A stretch of DNA of 64,000 bases from Saprospiraceae bacterium. Its GTDB lineage: Bacteria > Bacteroidota > Bacteroidia > Chitinophagales > Saprospiraceae. The translations under genes were made by a program, and so were the position numbers. Position 1 is the stretch's first letter; every line of letters starts with the position of its first letter. The stretch lies in NCBI GenBank assembly GCA_016720635.1, contig JADKKF010000024.1, forward strand, positions 434,001 through 498,000, in the 5' to 3' direction. Positions 24,842 through 33,184 of the stretch are shown here, in pieces. The notes under the pieces were generated by a model. That model saw only the letters and a program-made list of their open reading frames with translations. It was not told the DNA's origin and searched no databases.

Positions 24842-25558
24842 TTATATAAAAAATTTATGCGTTAAATATTTGCCACTCACCTTCCGTTTAAATCCCCAAA
24901 ATGTAGTACGAGTAGCAATTTCAATGCGTCGAACATGAAAATAATCTTCTTGCCAATGCAAAGGACCATTTTTTGTAGCTATACCAAAAGTATATCCTGC
25001 CTCTTTCGTTATTTTCTTTATTTCGTCACTAATAGCTCCAAAAGGATAAGCAAAAGAAACTACTTCTTTACCAATCTTTTTTTCAATATCCGATTTACAA
25101 TGGCCGATTTCTTTCCGCTTTGATGCTTCATCTATATCATGCAGAACAGGATGATGCTGCGTGTGTCCGCCAAATTCAATTCCATAATCACTCATTTCCT
25201 TGATATGCATATCAGTCATCAAATTTTTTCGAGGCTCTCCTTCATTAACACCCCATGAATTGTGATCTTCTTGCGTTACCAAGTAGATTACAGCCTTAAA
25301 ATTATACTTTTTCAGCAAAGGAAAGAGCCTTGTATAATTGTCCTCATACCCATCATCGAAGGTAAGAATTACTTTTTTATGAGTATCCAATTGAGGATTC
25401 TGTGCTAAATCTTCGAAAGTAATTGTTTGGTATTGGTTTTTGTGTAGATAAGCCAATTGTCGCTCCAAATCTCCTTGAAGGACATAAATATTGTGTTTCC
25501 CTTTTTCTTTTTTGGACCCAATTATAGAATGATACATTAAGACAGGTAACAAATACAC
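24842..25558 (-). CDS. Polysaccharide deacetylase family protein (NodB domain)
   Basis: 238 aa with a GTG start at 25558. Metal-dependent carbohydrate esterase family 4: VLMYHSI at the start, the TFDDGYEDN motif 1 (catalytic base and metal Asp, about residue 70), and EFGGHTQHHPVL motif 2 (metal histidines, about 135). VSFAYPFG and a C-terminal HVRRIEIATRT follow. A start at 25711 is possible by reading frame alone, but a -7 box at 25582-25589 lies inside that extension and the extra residues look non-coding, so I chose the GTG. It heads the operon with the GT2 and the epimerase and has no signal peptide. Confidence 0.88.
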   Translation of the reverse strand: MYLLPVLMYHSIIGSKKEKGKHNIYVLQGDLERQLAYLHKNQYQTITFEDLAQNPQLDTHKKVILTFDDGYEDNYTRLFPLLKKYNFKAVIYLVTQEDHNSWGVNEGEPRKNLMTDMHIKEMSDYGIEFGGHTQHHPVLHDIDEASKRKEIGHCKSDIEKKIGKEVVSFAYPFGAISDEIKKITKEAGYTFGIATKNGPLHWQEDYFHVRRIEIATRTTFWGFKRKVSGKYLTHKFFI

Positions 25559-25581
25559 GTTAATTATTTTATTTTGGGTGC

Positions 25582-25589
25582 AAATATAA
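25582..25589 (-). promoter_or_regulatory. -7 promoter box of the polysaccharide operon
   Basis: TATATTTG on the minus strand, followed by GCACCC, ends 24 bases before the GTG start at 25558. It decides the start of the deacetylase gene. Confidence 0.6.
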
Positions 25590-25814
25590 ATTATTAAATT
25601 TGAAATTATAGTTAAATAATCTGAATTATATTTTACATGTAATATATTATTTAAATTGCCAGAATGACTGAAATACGGGCTTTGAAAGAAACATTTTTTT
25701 TGTTGACACATTGATTTTTGTTCCTTCTAAAATTTTGGATTCATTTTCGGAAATAATTTTTCTTAACATAACATAATACCTTGGAAACTCATTTCGGCAT
25801 TCAAATGAATAAGA

Positions 25815-25895
25815 TTCTCAAACAATTTTAATCTGTGGTGTTAATAAAATTTATTCCCTGAAATATTATAGTCTAATTTTTAGATTGTTTGAGAA
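25815..25895. repeat. 12-bp perfect inverted repeat around 57 bases
   Basis: TTCTCAAACAAT (25815-25826) is exactly complementary to ATTGTTTGAGAA (25884-25895). The 57 bases between are AT-rich and non-coding. It lies in the 419-base divergent gap between the polysaccharide operon and the methyltransferase gene. It could be a cruciform, a regulator site pair or a tiny MITE-like remnant; nothing else is visible in the gap apart from the promoter at 25582. Confidence 0.6.
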
Positions 25896-25977
25896 AATTT
25901 AAAAATAGAAAACTGAATTTGCCTCAATTTGTTAAACCAATAATAAAATAGTTTGGCGTGTCAAAAAGCAATTAAAT

Positions 25978-26589
25978 ATGGACCAAAAAATACACTGGGA
26001 AACGGTTTATGAAACCAAAAGTCCAGAGCAAGTCAGTTGGACGCAAGAAATTCCTAAAACCTCCCTTGATTTTATCAAATCTTTCCGATTGCCTAAGTCT
26101 GCAAAAATCATAGATATAGGCGGTGGCGATAGCAGACTTGTAGATTTTCTATTAAAAGAAGGGTTCGAAGACATCACCGTTTTGGATATATCCGCCAAAG
26201 CTTTGGATAGAGCAAAGGATCGATTGGGTGATAAAGCTGAAAATATACATTGGGTCGTCAGCGATATAACACAATATAAACCCACAACTACATTTGATAT
26301 TTGGCATGATCGGGCAACATTTCATTTTTTGACCACAACAGAGCAAATTTCTAAATACTTGGAGATAGCTAGAAATTCTGTGGAGGGATATATGACTATT
26401 GGCACATTTTCTGAAAATGGTCCCGATAAATGTAGCGGTCTTCAAGTAAAACAGTACAATGAGGAAACACTTTCCACCGAATTGCAAAATGGCTTTAGAA
26501 AAATTCGATGCATAAATGAGGACCACGTAACTCCTTTTCAGACCAGCCAAAATTTTCTGTTTTGCAGTTTTGAGAGGAGAAGATTCTGA
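25978..26589 (+). CDS. Class I SAM-dependent methyltransferase
   Basis: 203 aa. Motif I AKIIDIGGGDSRLVDFLL (SAM-binding, about residues 42-59), motif II Asp in ITVLDISAKALDRAK (about 68), and a post-motif DIWHDRATFHFLT. The opening HWETVYETKSPEQVSWTQ and the overall length match the small thiopurine/tellurite-like methyltransferases that detoxify small molecules. It carries its own start after a 250-base AT-rich leader without a clear promoter. The substrate is unknown. Confidence 0.85.
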   Translation: MDQKIHWETVYETKSPEQVSWTQEIPKTSLDFIKSFRLPKSAKIIDIGGGDSRLVDFLLKEGFEDITVLDISAKALDRAKDRLGDKAENIHWVVSDITQYKPTTTFDIWHDRATFHFLTTTEQISKYLEIARNSVEGYMTIGTFSENGPDKCSGLQVKQYNEETLSTELQNGFRKIRCINEDHVTPFQTSQNFLFCSFERRRF

Positions 26590-26605
26590 CACTACCTTTC
26601 TGCTT

Positions 26606-26625
26606 TTTATGACTGCAATCATAAA
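26606..26625. promoter_or_regulatory. Candidate Crp/Fnr-type operator (orphan position)
   Basis: TTTATGA-CTGCAA-TCATAAA, a perfect palindrome with the same TATGA-N6-TCATA core as the sites before the fasciclin and nos promoters. It lies 17 bases after the methyltransferase stop and about 155 bases before the predicted SulP transcription start, so no fitting promoter distance is seen. It might instead be a weak hairpin. Confidence 0.35.
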
Positions 26626-26758
26626 CTCATCCATATCCATCTCTTGAGATTTTATAAATATGATCTAAAACGATCTATTTTTTATATAAAAAGCTAAATA
26701 TTAGGCATTTACACATTATAATAAATGCAAAATCCTAAATTTCTTCGAAGATAATCCG

Positions 26759-26766
26759 TAAATTTG
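26759..26766 (+). promoter_or_regulatory. -7 promoter box for the SulP gene
   Basis: TAAATTTG (TAnnTTTG) lies 25 bases before the GTG at 26792, which supports that GTG rather than the ATG ten codons later. Confidence 0.5.
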
Positions 26767-26791
26767 CGAACAGCAAATTAGATAGGTACAA

Positions 26792-28351
26792 GTGAGACGA
26801 ACATTAAAGTATTACAAGATTATGTGGCTACGTCACGATCTTGCTGCTGGACTTTCAGTTTTTTTGGTGGCTCTTCCACTTTGTCTTGGGATAGCCTTAG
26901 CGTCAGGTGCGCCTTTATATGCTGGATTATTGTCTGGGATTATTGGAGGGATTATGGTAGCATTTATAAGTGGATCACAGTTGGCTGTATCAGGTCCCGC
27001 AGCTGGATTATCCACATTGGTAGTTGCATCCATCACTTCATTAGGGGATTATCGCGTATTTTTATTGGCATTGATCATCGCTGGTTTATTTCAAATTTGT
27101 TTGGGATTATTAAAACTGGGAGCCATTGCCAATTTTTTTCCATCGTCTGTCATCAAGGGAATGTTGGCCGCCATAGGTATCATTTTGATTTCAAAACAAA
27201 TACCACTAGCATTGGGTTACGATAGTCCAGATTTTTGGACTGATGGGTTTTTGGATTTATTTACTTCAAAAAATTTTCTCGGCAACGTTCAAGAGTTTTA
27301 TCATCATGTTACATTGAGTTCCATCATCGTAGCGATAAGTTCTTTATTGGCCATGTTTACCATGCAGAAGGTTTTCACTAAAATGCTAGGAAAAGTGCCT
27401 GCACCTTTACTGGCTGTTCTCGTGGGTGTGACAGTTAGCTATTTTTTTCAATATTTCGCACCTAATTTAGCCTTGAAGCCCTCTCAATTGGTCAATATTC
27501 CTAACAATATATTTTCTACGATAATATTTCCTGATTTAACTAAAATATTCACGAATACTCAGATTTGGAAAGACGGCATCATCATCGGTATTCTGGCTAC
27601 TTTAGAGACTTTGCTTTGCATTGAAGCTATCGATAAATTAGATCGGCACAACCGCATTACCCCTGTGAATAGAGAATTATTGGCTCAAGGCTTTGGCAAT
27701 ATGATGTGTGGTTTTTTAGGGGCGATACCTTTGACTGCTGTCGTAGTAAGGGGTGCCGCCAATGTGGACGCTGGAGGGAAAACAAAACTGTCCGCCATCA
27801 CGCATGGAGCTTTTTTGTTATTAGCCGTTTTATTGATTCCTTTCGCGATAAACAAAATCCCCTATGCTTCCCTCGCTGCCATTTTGTTGGTAACTGGATT
27901 CAATCTTACACATCCTACATTATACAAGCATATGTGGCGATTGAGTTGGAAACAATTCTTACCCTTTATATTTACGATCGTGATAATTCTTATGACGGAC
28001 TTACTGATTGGGGTCAGCATAGGTCTATTAATTTCACTATATTTTATCATTCAAAATAATTTTCAAGCTGAGTTTCGGCTCTCTAAAAATGTAGTAAATG
28101 GCATAAAAACAGAGATCATCGAATTGGATTCCAACGTCACATTTCTGAATAAAGTAAAGTTAAAAAAAGTATTGGATGAAGTCCCTGAATATTCCGTATT
28201 GACGATAGACGGGAGCAAATCCGAATTTATTGACTACGATATTTTAGAGATCATCAGTTCTTTCAGCTATAAGGCCAAAGATCGCCACATAGAACTCCAT
28301 CTCATCAATATCGAACAGGTAAATGCACCCTCAAGGTCAACTGGGCATTGA
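26792..28351 (+). CDS. SulP family inorganic anion transporter
   Basis: 519 aa inner membrane protein with a run of 10-14 hydrophobic helices. The SulP signature lies near the N-terminus (LPLCLGIALASGAPLYAGL, then FISGSQLAVSGPAAGL). The C-terminal 80 residues form a cytoplasmic STAS-like domain (LTIDGSKSEFIDYDILEII). In Bacteroidota such proteins are commonly annotated as sulfate permeases; bicarbonate uptake is an equally plausible role for this branch. The start is a GTG at 26792, chosen by the promoter box. The gene is followed by 290 bases (28352-28642) in which I see no gene. Confidence 0.9.
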   Translation: MRRTLKYYKIMWLRHDLAAGLSVFLVALPLCLGIALASGAPLYAGLLSGIIGGIMVAFISGSQLAVSGPAAGLSTLVVASITSLGDYRVFLLALIIAGLFQICLGLLKLGAIANFFPSSVIKGMLAAIGIILISKQIPLALGYDSPDFWTDGFLDLFTSKNFLGNVQEFYHHVTLSSIIVAISSLLAMFTMQKVFTKMLGKVPAPLLAVLVGVTVSYFFQYFAPNLALKPSQLVNIPNNIFSTIIFPDLTKIFTNTQIWKDGIIIGILATLETLLCIEAIDKLDRHNRITPVNRELLAQGFGNMMCGFLGAIPLTAVVVRGAANVDAGGKTKLSAITHGAFLLLAVLLIPFAINKIPYASLAAILLVTGFNLTHPTLYKHMWRLSWKQFLPFIFTIVIILMTDLLIGVSIGLLISLYFIIQNNFQAEFRLSKNVVNGIKTEIIELDSNVTFLNKVKLKKVLDEVPEYSVLTIDGSKSEFIDYDILEIISSFSYKAKDRHIELHLINIEQVNAPSRSTGH

Positions 28352-28642
28352 GTTTTTATTAATTTCATAACTTAATTATCAGGCCATTTTCAGAGGCATT
28401 TTAGGACATCCTATTTGATGGTTTTTAATGGTGAATTTCCTTTTATTTGTCGTATTTTTTCCTTAATTTTATGCAAAACAATGAAGATTCAAATTCCTTT
28501 TATTGCCATTTTTTTTTCGTCAAAATGGATGAAATACAGAGGAAATCAATCTTTGATTTGCTGAAATTATTTTGTTAAATTTTTGGCTTTTGAAAGTAAA
28601 AAGTAATTTTTTCTTTGGATTTTTGAACAAGGCCCTGATGAT

Positions 28643-28807
28643 ATGACAGCACACTTTAATTTTAGAATTTTCAAATCAATAAAAATAACAAGTCTTGACA
28701 CTAAAAGTCAAGCCAAACCTAAGCTTGGATCTGCTGTAGAACTATGTGAAGAAAATAATTTGCAAGAATTAACGATTTTGATTAGTTATAAATTTGACGC
28801 CAAATGA
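28643..28807 (+). CDS. Possible small protein upstream of and overlapping the Crp/Fnr gene
   Basis: 54-codon ORF from ATG 28643 to TGA 28807. The stop overlaps the regulator's ATG as ATGA, the usual arrangement of translationally coupled genes. The peptide begins MTAHFNFRIFKSIKITSL and then becomes charged (AVELCEENNLQEL); no family is recognised. An inverted repeat CTTGAC-N7-GTCAAG (28694-28712) lies inside it. It could be a coupled leader peptide or chance. Confidence 0.3.
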   Translation: MTAHFNFRIFKSIKITSLDTKSQAKPKLGSAVELCEENNLQELTILISYKFDAK

Positions 28808-29397
28808 ATTCTATCAACGACATCTTACTAAACGCCTATGGAGCCACCGTTAAAAATTATAAAAAAGGCGAATTAATTTTTGTAGAAGGAAATATTCCGA
28901 GATTTTATTATCAGATAGCCAAAGGGAAAGTAAAAGTTTTTTGTATCAATGCCGATTGCAAAGAATTAACCTTGGGTATTTTCAATCCAGGTGAAAGCTT
29001 TGGCGAACCCCCGCTTTTTCTAAATTATCCCTATCCGAGTTGCGCTATGGCGACCGAAAATTGTGAAATAATTAGAATCTCTAAAGAAAAATTTTTGGAA
29101 TTATTAGATAAAAATAGCCTAATGGCGCACCATTTCATCAGGCTTTTTGCAGCTCGACTTTACGAAAAAACTATAAATTCTCAGATTCTTCACAGCCGTA
29201 CTCCAGAAGAAAAGATTATAATGCTTTTCAAAAAACAAAAAAAGGATGAAAACTCTGAAATCAAACAAATCATCCCCTTTACTCGTCAACAAATAGCTAA
29301 TATGACAGGCCTACGAGTTGAGACCGTCATTCGAGCTATCAATAAACTCAGTAAATTGAACAAACTAGAAATTATTGACCATAAAGTATATTTTTAA
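28804..29397 (+). CDS. Crp/Fnr family transcriptional regulator
   Basis: 197 aa. Cyclic-nucleotide-binding-type beta-barrel at about residues 15-110 (YKKGELIFVEGNIPRFYYQIAKG, cited in part; FNPGESFGEPPLF). A dimer helix and a C-terminal winged HTH follow, with TRQQIANMTGLRVETVIRAI. The recognition helix keeps the Glu and Arg that read the TGA half of Crp/Fnr sites (ETVIR), with Ile where Fnr has Ser. Cysteines are at VFCINADCK and PSCAMATENC; there is no N-terminal Fnr-type iron-sulfur cluster motif, so it is more like DNR/NnrR or Crp proteins. Its stop overlaps the next start (TAATG). It probably controls the TATGA-N6-TCATA sites nearby. Confidence 0.88.
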   Translation: MNSINDILLNAYGATVKNYKKGELIFVEGNIPRFYYQIAKGKVKVFCINADCKELTLGIFNPGESFGEPPLFLNYPYPSCAMATENCEIIRISKEKFLELLDKNSLMAHHFIRLFAARLYEKTINSQILHSRTPEEKIIMLFKKQKKDENSEIKQIIPFTRQQIANMTGLRVETVIRAINKLSKLNKLEIIDHKVYF

Positions 29398-30620
29398 TGA
29401 TAGAATCGAAGACCTCCCAATGGATTAATAAATGTCTTATAAACCTATTCATCGTAGCCGCTCTTGGCGTTTTAATGAGGTATAAAATCGCATTTGAGTT
29501 TCCTTTTTTTAGTCAAAAAAATTTACAACATGCCCATTCTCACTTTGCCTTCAATGGATGGGTGTCTTTAATCCTTATGATCCTGTTGGTGGATACCATC
29601 AAAAATCGGATTACGGAAACTTCTTTAAAATCTTTCAATATCCTTTTTACCATCAGTTTGATCGTTTCATATGGGATGTTAATTTCATTTACGATGCAAG
29701 GGTATGGGATATATTCCATCGTTTTATCTACGGTGGCTATATTCATTTCATTTTGGTTTGCATGGCATTTTTTCACTATTTTGAGAGAAATTAAGGATAT
29801 TCCAGGCCGGGATTGGATGCTAGCAGCTATATTTTTCAGTGTTTTGTCTTCTCTAGGCACGTTTTGGTTGAGTGTGATGATGGCAAGTAAAAACTTAGAT
29901 CAACATGCGTATTTGGCTTCCTTATATTGGTATTTGCACTTCCAATACAATGGCTGGTTTTTCCTTGCTTGCGTTGGCTTATTTATTAATTATCTTCACC
30001 TAAACGGTATAAATATATCTAATGAAAAACAGATATTCTACCTATTTGCTATCAGCTGCGTGCCAACATATGGGTTGTCCATTTTGTGGTTAAACTTGCC
30101 AAATTGGGTATATACACTCATCATACTAGCGACTATTGCTCAGTTTTATGCCCTTATCTTAATGTTTAGGCAATTGATAAAACTAAAATTATTTAATGAA
30201 CTCAAACTAGATTTTGTGGCCAAAATATTGATGGTGTGTTTTGCTACTGCATTAACAATAAAATTTAGTTTGCAATTCGGATCATTATTTCCCGCCATCA
30301 GTAAATTTGCCTTTGGCTTTAGGCATATAGTTATAGCCTATCTCCATTTAGTTTTGTTAGCCTTTACTTCGGTATTTTTGATTTCTTATTCGTATTTCAA
30401 AGGATATATATTACCAAGTAGTTCCGCCAAATTGGGCATTATGCTATTTGTTTTGGGTGTTTTTCTAAATGAATTACTGTTGGCGACACAAGGGATAGCT
30501 TCCATCAGTTATACGATGATTCCCTTCGTCAACGAGTCTCTATTTGTAATTTCCATCCTCATTAGTTTGGGATTAGTAGTACTTATTTTAGCCAATTTCA
30601 AACATCAAAAAACGACCTAA
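29397..30620 (+). CDS. Multi-helix membrane protein resembling heme-copper oxidase subunit I or NnrS
   Basis: 407 aa with about 12 transmembrane helices. Conserved-looking histidines sit at helix positions typical of heme ligands: NLQHAHSHFAFNGWV (His 45, 47, 49), LYWYLHFQYNGWFFL (about 186) and FRHIVIAYLHLVLL (about 308 and 316). The first and last recall the CcoN/NorB fold, but the length is short and the copper-site motif is not complete. I therefore give only a fold-level call. It is translationally coupled to the Crp/Fnr gene (one-base overlap), which together with the neighbouring nos genes suggests a role in nitric oxide or nitrous oxide metabolism or sensing. Confidence 0.6.
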   Translation: MIESKTSQWINKCLINLFIVAALGVLMRYKIAFEFPFFSQKNLQHAHSHFAFNGWVSLILMILLVDTIKNRITETSLKSFNILFTISLIVSYGMLISFTMQGYGIYSIVLSTVAIFISFWFAWHFFTILREIKDIPGRDWMLAAIFFSVLSSLGTFWLSVMMASKNLDQHAYLASLYWYLHFQYNGWFFLACVGLFINYLHLNGINISNEKQIFYLFAISCVPTYGLSILWLNLPNWVYTLIILATIAQFYALILMFRQLIKLKLFNELKLDFVAKILMVCFATALTIKFSLQFGSLFPAISKFAFGFRHIVIAYLHLVLLAFTSVFLISYSYFKGYILPSSSAKLGIMLFVLGVFLNELLLATQGIASISYTMIPFVNESLFVISILISLGLVVLILANFKHQKTT

Positions 30621-30625
30621 ATATG

Positions 30626-30643
30626 ATATGATTTCAGTCATAT
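30626..30643 (+). promoter_or_regulatory. Crp/Fnr-type operator of the fasciclin gene
   Basis: ATATGA-TTTCAG-TCATAT, an 18-base perfect palindrome centred at 30634.5. The -7 box at 30664-30671 predicts transcription start near 30676, placing the operator at -41.5, the class II activator position, where it replaces a missing -33 box. Confidence 0.65.
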
Positions 30644-30663
30644 AATAAAAAATTATAATGATT

Positions 30664-30671
30664 TATATTTG
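30664..30671 (+). promoter_or_regulatory. -7 promoter box of the fasciclin gene
   Basis: TATATTTG matches TAnnTTTG. It lies inside the apparent 5' extension of the ORF and so fixes the start codon at ATG 30691, after a leader of about 15 bases. Confidence 0.65.
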
Positions 30672-30690
30672 TATATTAATAAAAAAACGT

Positions 30691-31242
30691 ATGAAAAAAT
30701 CATTATTTAATTTATCGCTAATCTTTGTCTCGATGTTGATTTCTTGTAATAATTCGAGTACTGGAACACAATCAGAATCTTCCGCAACAACCGAAGTGGC
30801 TCCTGGTCAGTCGGCTGTAGTGGATGATATCTCAAAGCCCAATATCGTTCAGGTAGCTGTAGGTAGTAAGGACCATACAACGCTCGTCGCAGCAGTCAAA
30901 GCTGCAGGCTTGGTTGATGCGCTTAGCAATACAGGTCCATTTACAGTATTTGCACCTACGAATGCGGCGTTTGAAAAATTACCAGCAGGAACAGTAGAAG
31001 GCTTATTGAAACCAGAAAAAAAATCTGATTTGGAGAATATATTAGGTTATCATACTTATGTGGGCGTGCTGAAACCTGAATATATGAGCGATGGTCAACA
31101 ATTTGACATGGTATTTGGGGGTAAAGTTAATATCACCAAAAAGGGTGCTAAAACTTTTGTAAATGGGTCAGAAATTATTGCATCAATTCCTACTTCTAAT
31201 GGGATAATCCATGTCATTGGTGACGTACTTTTGCCCAAATAA
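30691..31242 (+). CDS. Fasciclin-domain lipoprotein
   Basis: 183 aa from ATG 30691. Signal peptide with a lipobox ending MLISC (Cys about residue 19) and a Ser/Thr-rich linker. One fasciclin (FAS1) domain at about residues 50-183 has TLVAAVKAAGLVDALSNTGPFTVFAPTNAAF, cited here in parts, and the H-box region GYHTYVG and IIHVIGDVLLP. FAS1 lipoproteins are adhesive or structural surface proteins; in Bacteroidota denitrification regions they often accompany nos genes. The operator and promoter upstream are of the same kind as those of the nos operon, so co-regulation is likely. A terminator follows. Confidence 0.9.
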   Translation: MKKSLFNLSLIFVSMLISCNNSSTGTQSESSATTEVAPGQSAVVDDISKPNIVQVAVGSKDHTTLVAAVKAAGLVDALSNTGPFTVFAPTNAAFEKLPAGTVEGLLKPEKKSDLENILGYHTYVGVLKPEYMSDGQQFDMVFGGKVNITKKGAKTFVNGSEIIASIPTSNGIIHVIGDVLLPK

Positions 31243-31265
31243 TTTTTTGGTTATTCAATATTGGG

Positions 31266-31296
31266 AAGGCAGGTTGATTTGACTTGCCTTTCTTGT
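31266..31296 (+). terminator. Intrinsic terminator after the fasciclin gene
   Basis: AAGGCAGGT (31266-31274) pairs with ACTTGCCTT (31282-31290) with one wobble, followed by TCTTGTTTT. Confidence 0.7.
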
Positions 31297-31414
31297 TTTA
31301 TCTCTTAAAGAAATATCAAGGCATTAGCCTAGATTATTGTGACACGACCCCTCCAATGTTTAATCAACCACCTCTTCTGACTTTAAGTAAAACCTAACCG
31401 AATAGAATAAATTA

Positions 31415-32271
31415 CTATAGTTTTTCGATCTGTTCTTTTGTGAGCCCTGTTAATTTTATAATATCATCTATTGCTAAACCCATTTGTCTAGCAGATTTTG
31501 CGATTTCATTTTTCCCTTCAAGCTTACCTTCATCAAAAGCAGTGTCAATTGCAATATCATAATAATCAAAAACAGCTTTATTGTCTCGGAATATTTTTAA
31601 ACTGTATTCATATTTATCCCAGTCGGCAGGTGCTAATTTTGCAAGTTCAGCCTTTTCGAATGCTTGATTAAAAATTTCGTCTGAAAATATAGCGGGTATT
31701 GTTTGAAAATCTTCTAAATGTTTAATGAAATAAAGCCATTTGTCTAGTCTAGTTCTTAGCTCGGCTTCTGATAGCTTAAAATTTGGCATTTCTAGGTAGA
31801 TGAAAGTCAATTTATCATAAAATACTTTGCCGTTTTGATTCTTAAGTTTGATGGTGTGTACGACTTCGCTTTTTTCGGGTTCACTTTCGTAGTCGTCAAA
31901 GGTAAAGTCTAAAATGCCAACACAATAAACGGCTTTCAAATTATAATTCCATTCGCCCTTTTCTGCTTGTTCACGAATCGGAAAAGTTGAATAGTAAATT
32001 GTCCTTTCTTTGAAATAATTTTGTTTGGCTTTTGCAGTTCTACTATGAATTTCTCTCCTTTCTCATTCTCACAATAGATATCGTAAATGGCTTTTCGATC
32101 CAAATCAGCCTGACCAAGTTGTTCGTTGTTTTTAAAATTTAGATCAACAATCTTATCAGTATGTGGCAACAAAGCATTCAAAAAGTCGATAAGCAAGGGC
32201 TTACTGGCTTCCTCTCCGAAGATTTTTTTAAATCCAAAATCGGTAAATAGGTTTATATACTTTGCCTTCAT
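31415..32271 (-). pseudogene. Rpn family PD-(D/E)XK nuclease (transposase-like), frameshifted
   Basis: Pieces at 31936-32271 and 31415-31939 join into a 285-aa protein if one base is added to the four-base run at 32030-32033. The restored segment reads ELQKAKQNYFKERTIYYSTF and then IREQAEKGEWNYNLKAVYCVG. It begins INLFTDFGFKKIFGEE; the nuclease core is AIYDIYCENEKGEKFIVELQ (Asp, Glu and Gln of the PD-(D/E)XK site), and the C-terminus has the Rpn-type tail ARQMGLAIDDIIKLTGLT. Rpn proteins promote recombination or act as mobile-element-linked nucleases. One homopolymer indel is the only defect, so the gene may be intact in the cell. Confidence 0.8.
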
Positions 32272-32415
32272 CTTGTCGATAGCTATAAATTCATATAAGC
32301 AAATTTACAAAATATTTTTGAGTATCATGACTGAATGACCAATATAAGCCCTAGTTAGCCACAATGAGCTCAGCAGTTTGTTTGAACATTGAATCCCAGA
32401 CCTATTATTTAATTT

Positions 32416-33183
32416 TTACAAATCTTTGATCCTAAATTTGCGAAGCGAAATAACATAGGGCACAACAATCCAAAGCAATAACAGAAAAAATGTCAAGACC
32501 AATCCCAAACTTGTACCAAAAAATTGTTTAAAAATGGCTCCAGTGTATCCAAGCATCGCCGATACATCCAGCTCCAACAACATCAATATCCTAGATAAGT
32601 CAATCGGGCTCAAAGCAGAGATCATGACCATCATTTTTTCGATCGGATAATCGCTCAGTTGGAACATTAAAAACAGTACCAACCCATCAAAAAGTAAGGC
32701 AAAATACAGCCACATTAAAATCGAATAACCAATGCCTCTCGCCTTGTCCCTACTCAGGATAGAACTAAAAAATGCCAACGAAATAAAAATAAGCGTAATA
32801 AAAATGCCTACGACTATCATCATCAATGCCTTTCTCGGCTCTGCATAAATCAAGAGAGGGATGCCAGCTCCGATCAAAAAGGAAACGGACAAACTAACCG
32901 ACAAGCCTGCGAATAAACTATTCCAGATTTTATTTCTTTTGATAGGCTGGCTCAGCAGCAACTCAACAAATTCACTGCTATTGTATATGTAAATCGTCGA
33001 AAACAATACTGAAAATAGCGGTACCACGAACAAAATAATATTCAATAAAGTCAATAATCCCTTGGAGGCATTGTCCTCCAAACCAAAGGCACTCCAAGCA
33101 AACAATGCGATGAGAATGGTATAAAAAACTACTATCTTATTCTTTACAATATCAATGATAACATACTTTAAAATTCTTCTCAT
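32416..33183 (-). CDS. nosY: NosY, ABC transporter permease for nitrous oxide reductase maturation
   Basis: 255 aa with six hydrophobic segments, in ABC2-type permease arrangement (LYNSSEFVELLLSQPIKRNKIW-type cytoplasmic loop, cited in part). It pairs with the NosF ATPase, whose stop lies one base upstream of this start, and with NosD to deliver sulfur or a related component for the CuZ (4Cu:S) cluster of NosZ. It is the last gene of the nos operon; no clear terminator was seen in 32340-32415. Confidence 0.88.
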   Translation of the reverse strand: MRRILKYVIIDIVKNKIVVFYTILIALFAWSAFGLEDNASKGLLTLLNIILFVVPLFSVLFSTIYIYNSSEFVELLLSQPIKRNKIWNSLFAGLSVSLSVSFLIGAGIPLLIYAEPRKALMMIVVGIFITLIFISLAFFSSILSRDKARGIGYSILMWLYFALLFDGLVLFLMFQLSDYPIEKMMVMISALSPIDLSRILMLLELDVSAMLGYTGAIFKQFFGTSLGLVLTFFLLLLWIVVPYVISLRKFRIKDL

Positions 33184-33184
33184 C

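Noticed and set aside
25559..25711. N-terminal extension of the polysaccharide deacetylase
   Set aside because: The TATATTTG promoter box lies inside it and the extra residues do not fit the family.
31415..32271. Rpn gene as part of an insertion sequence
   Set aside because: No terminal inverted repeats or target duplication were seen; Rpn nucleases of this family normally occur alone.
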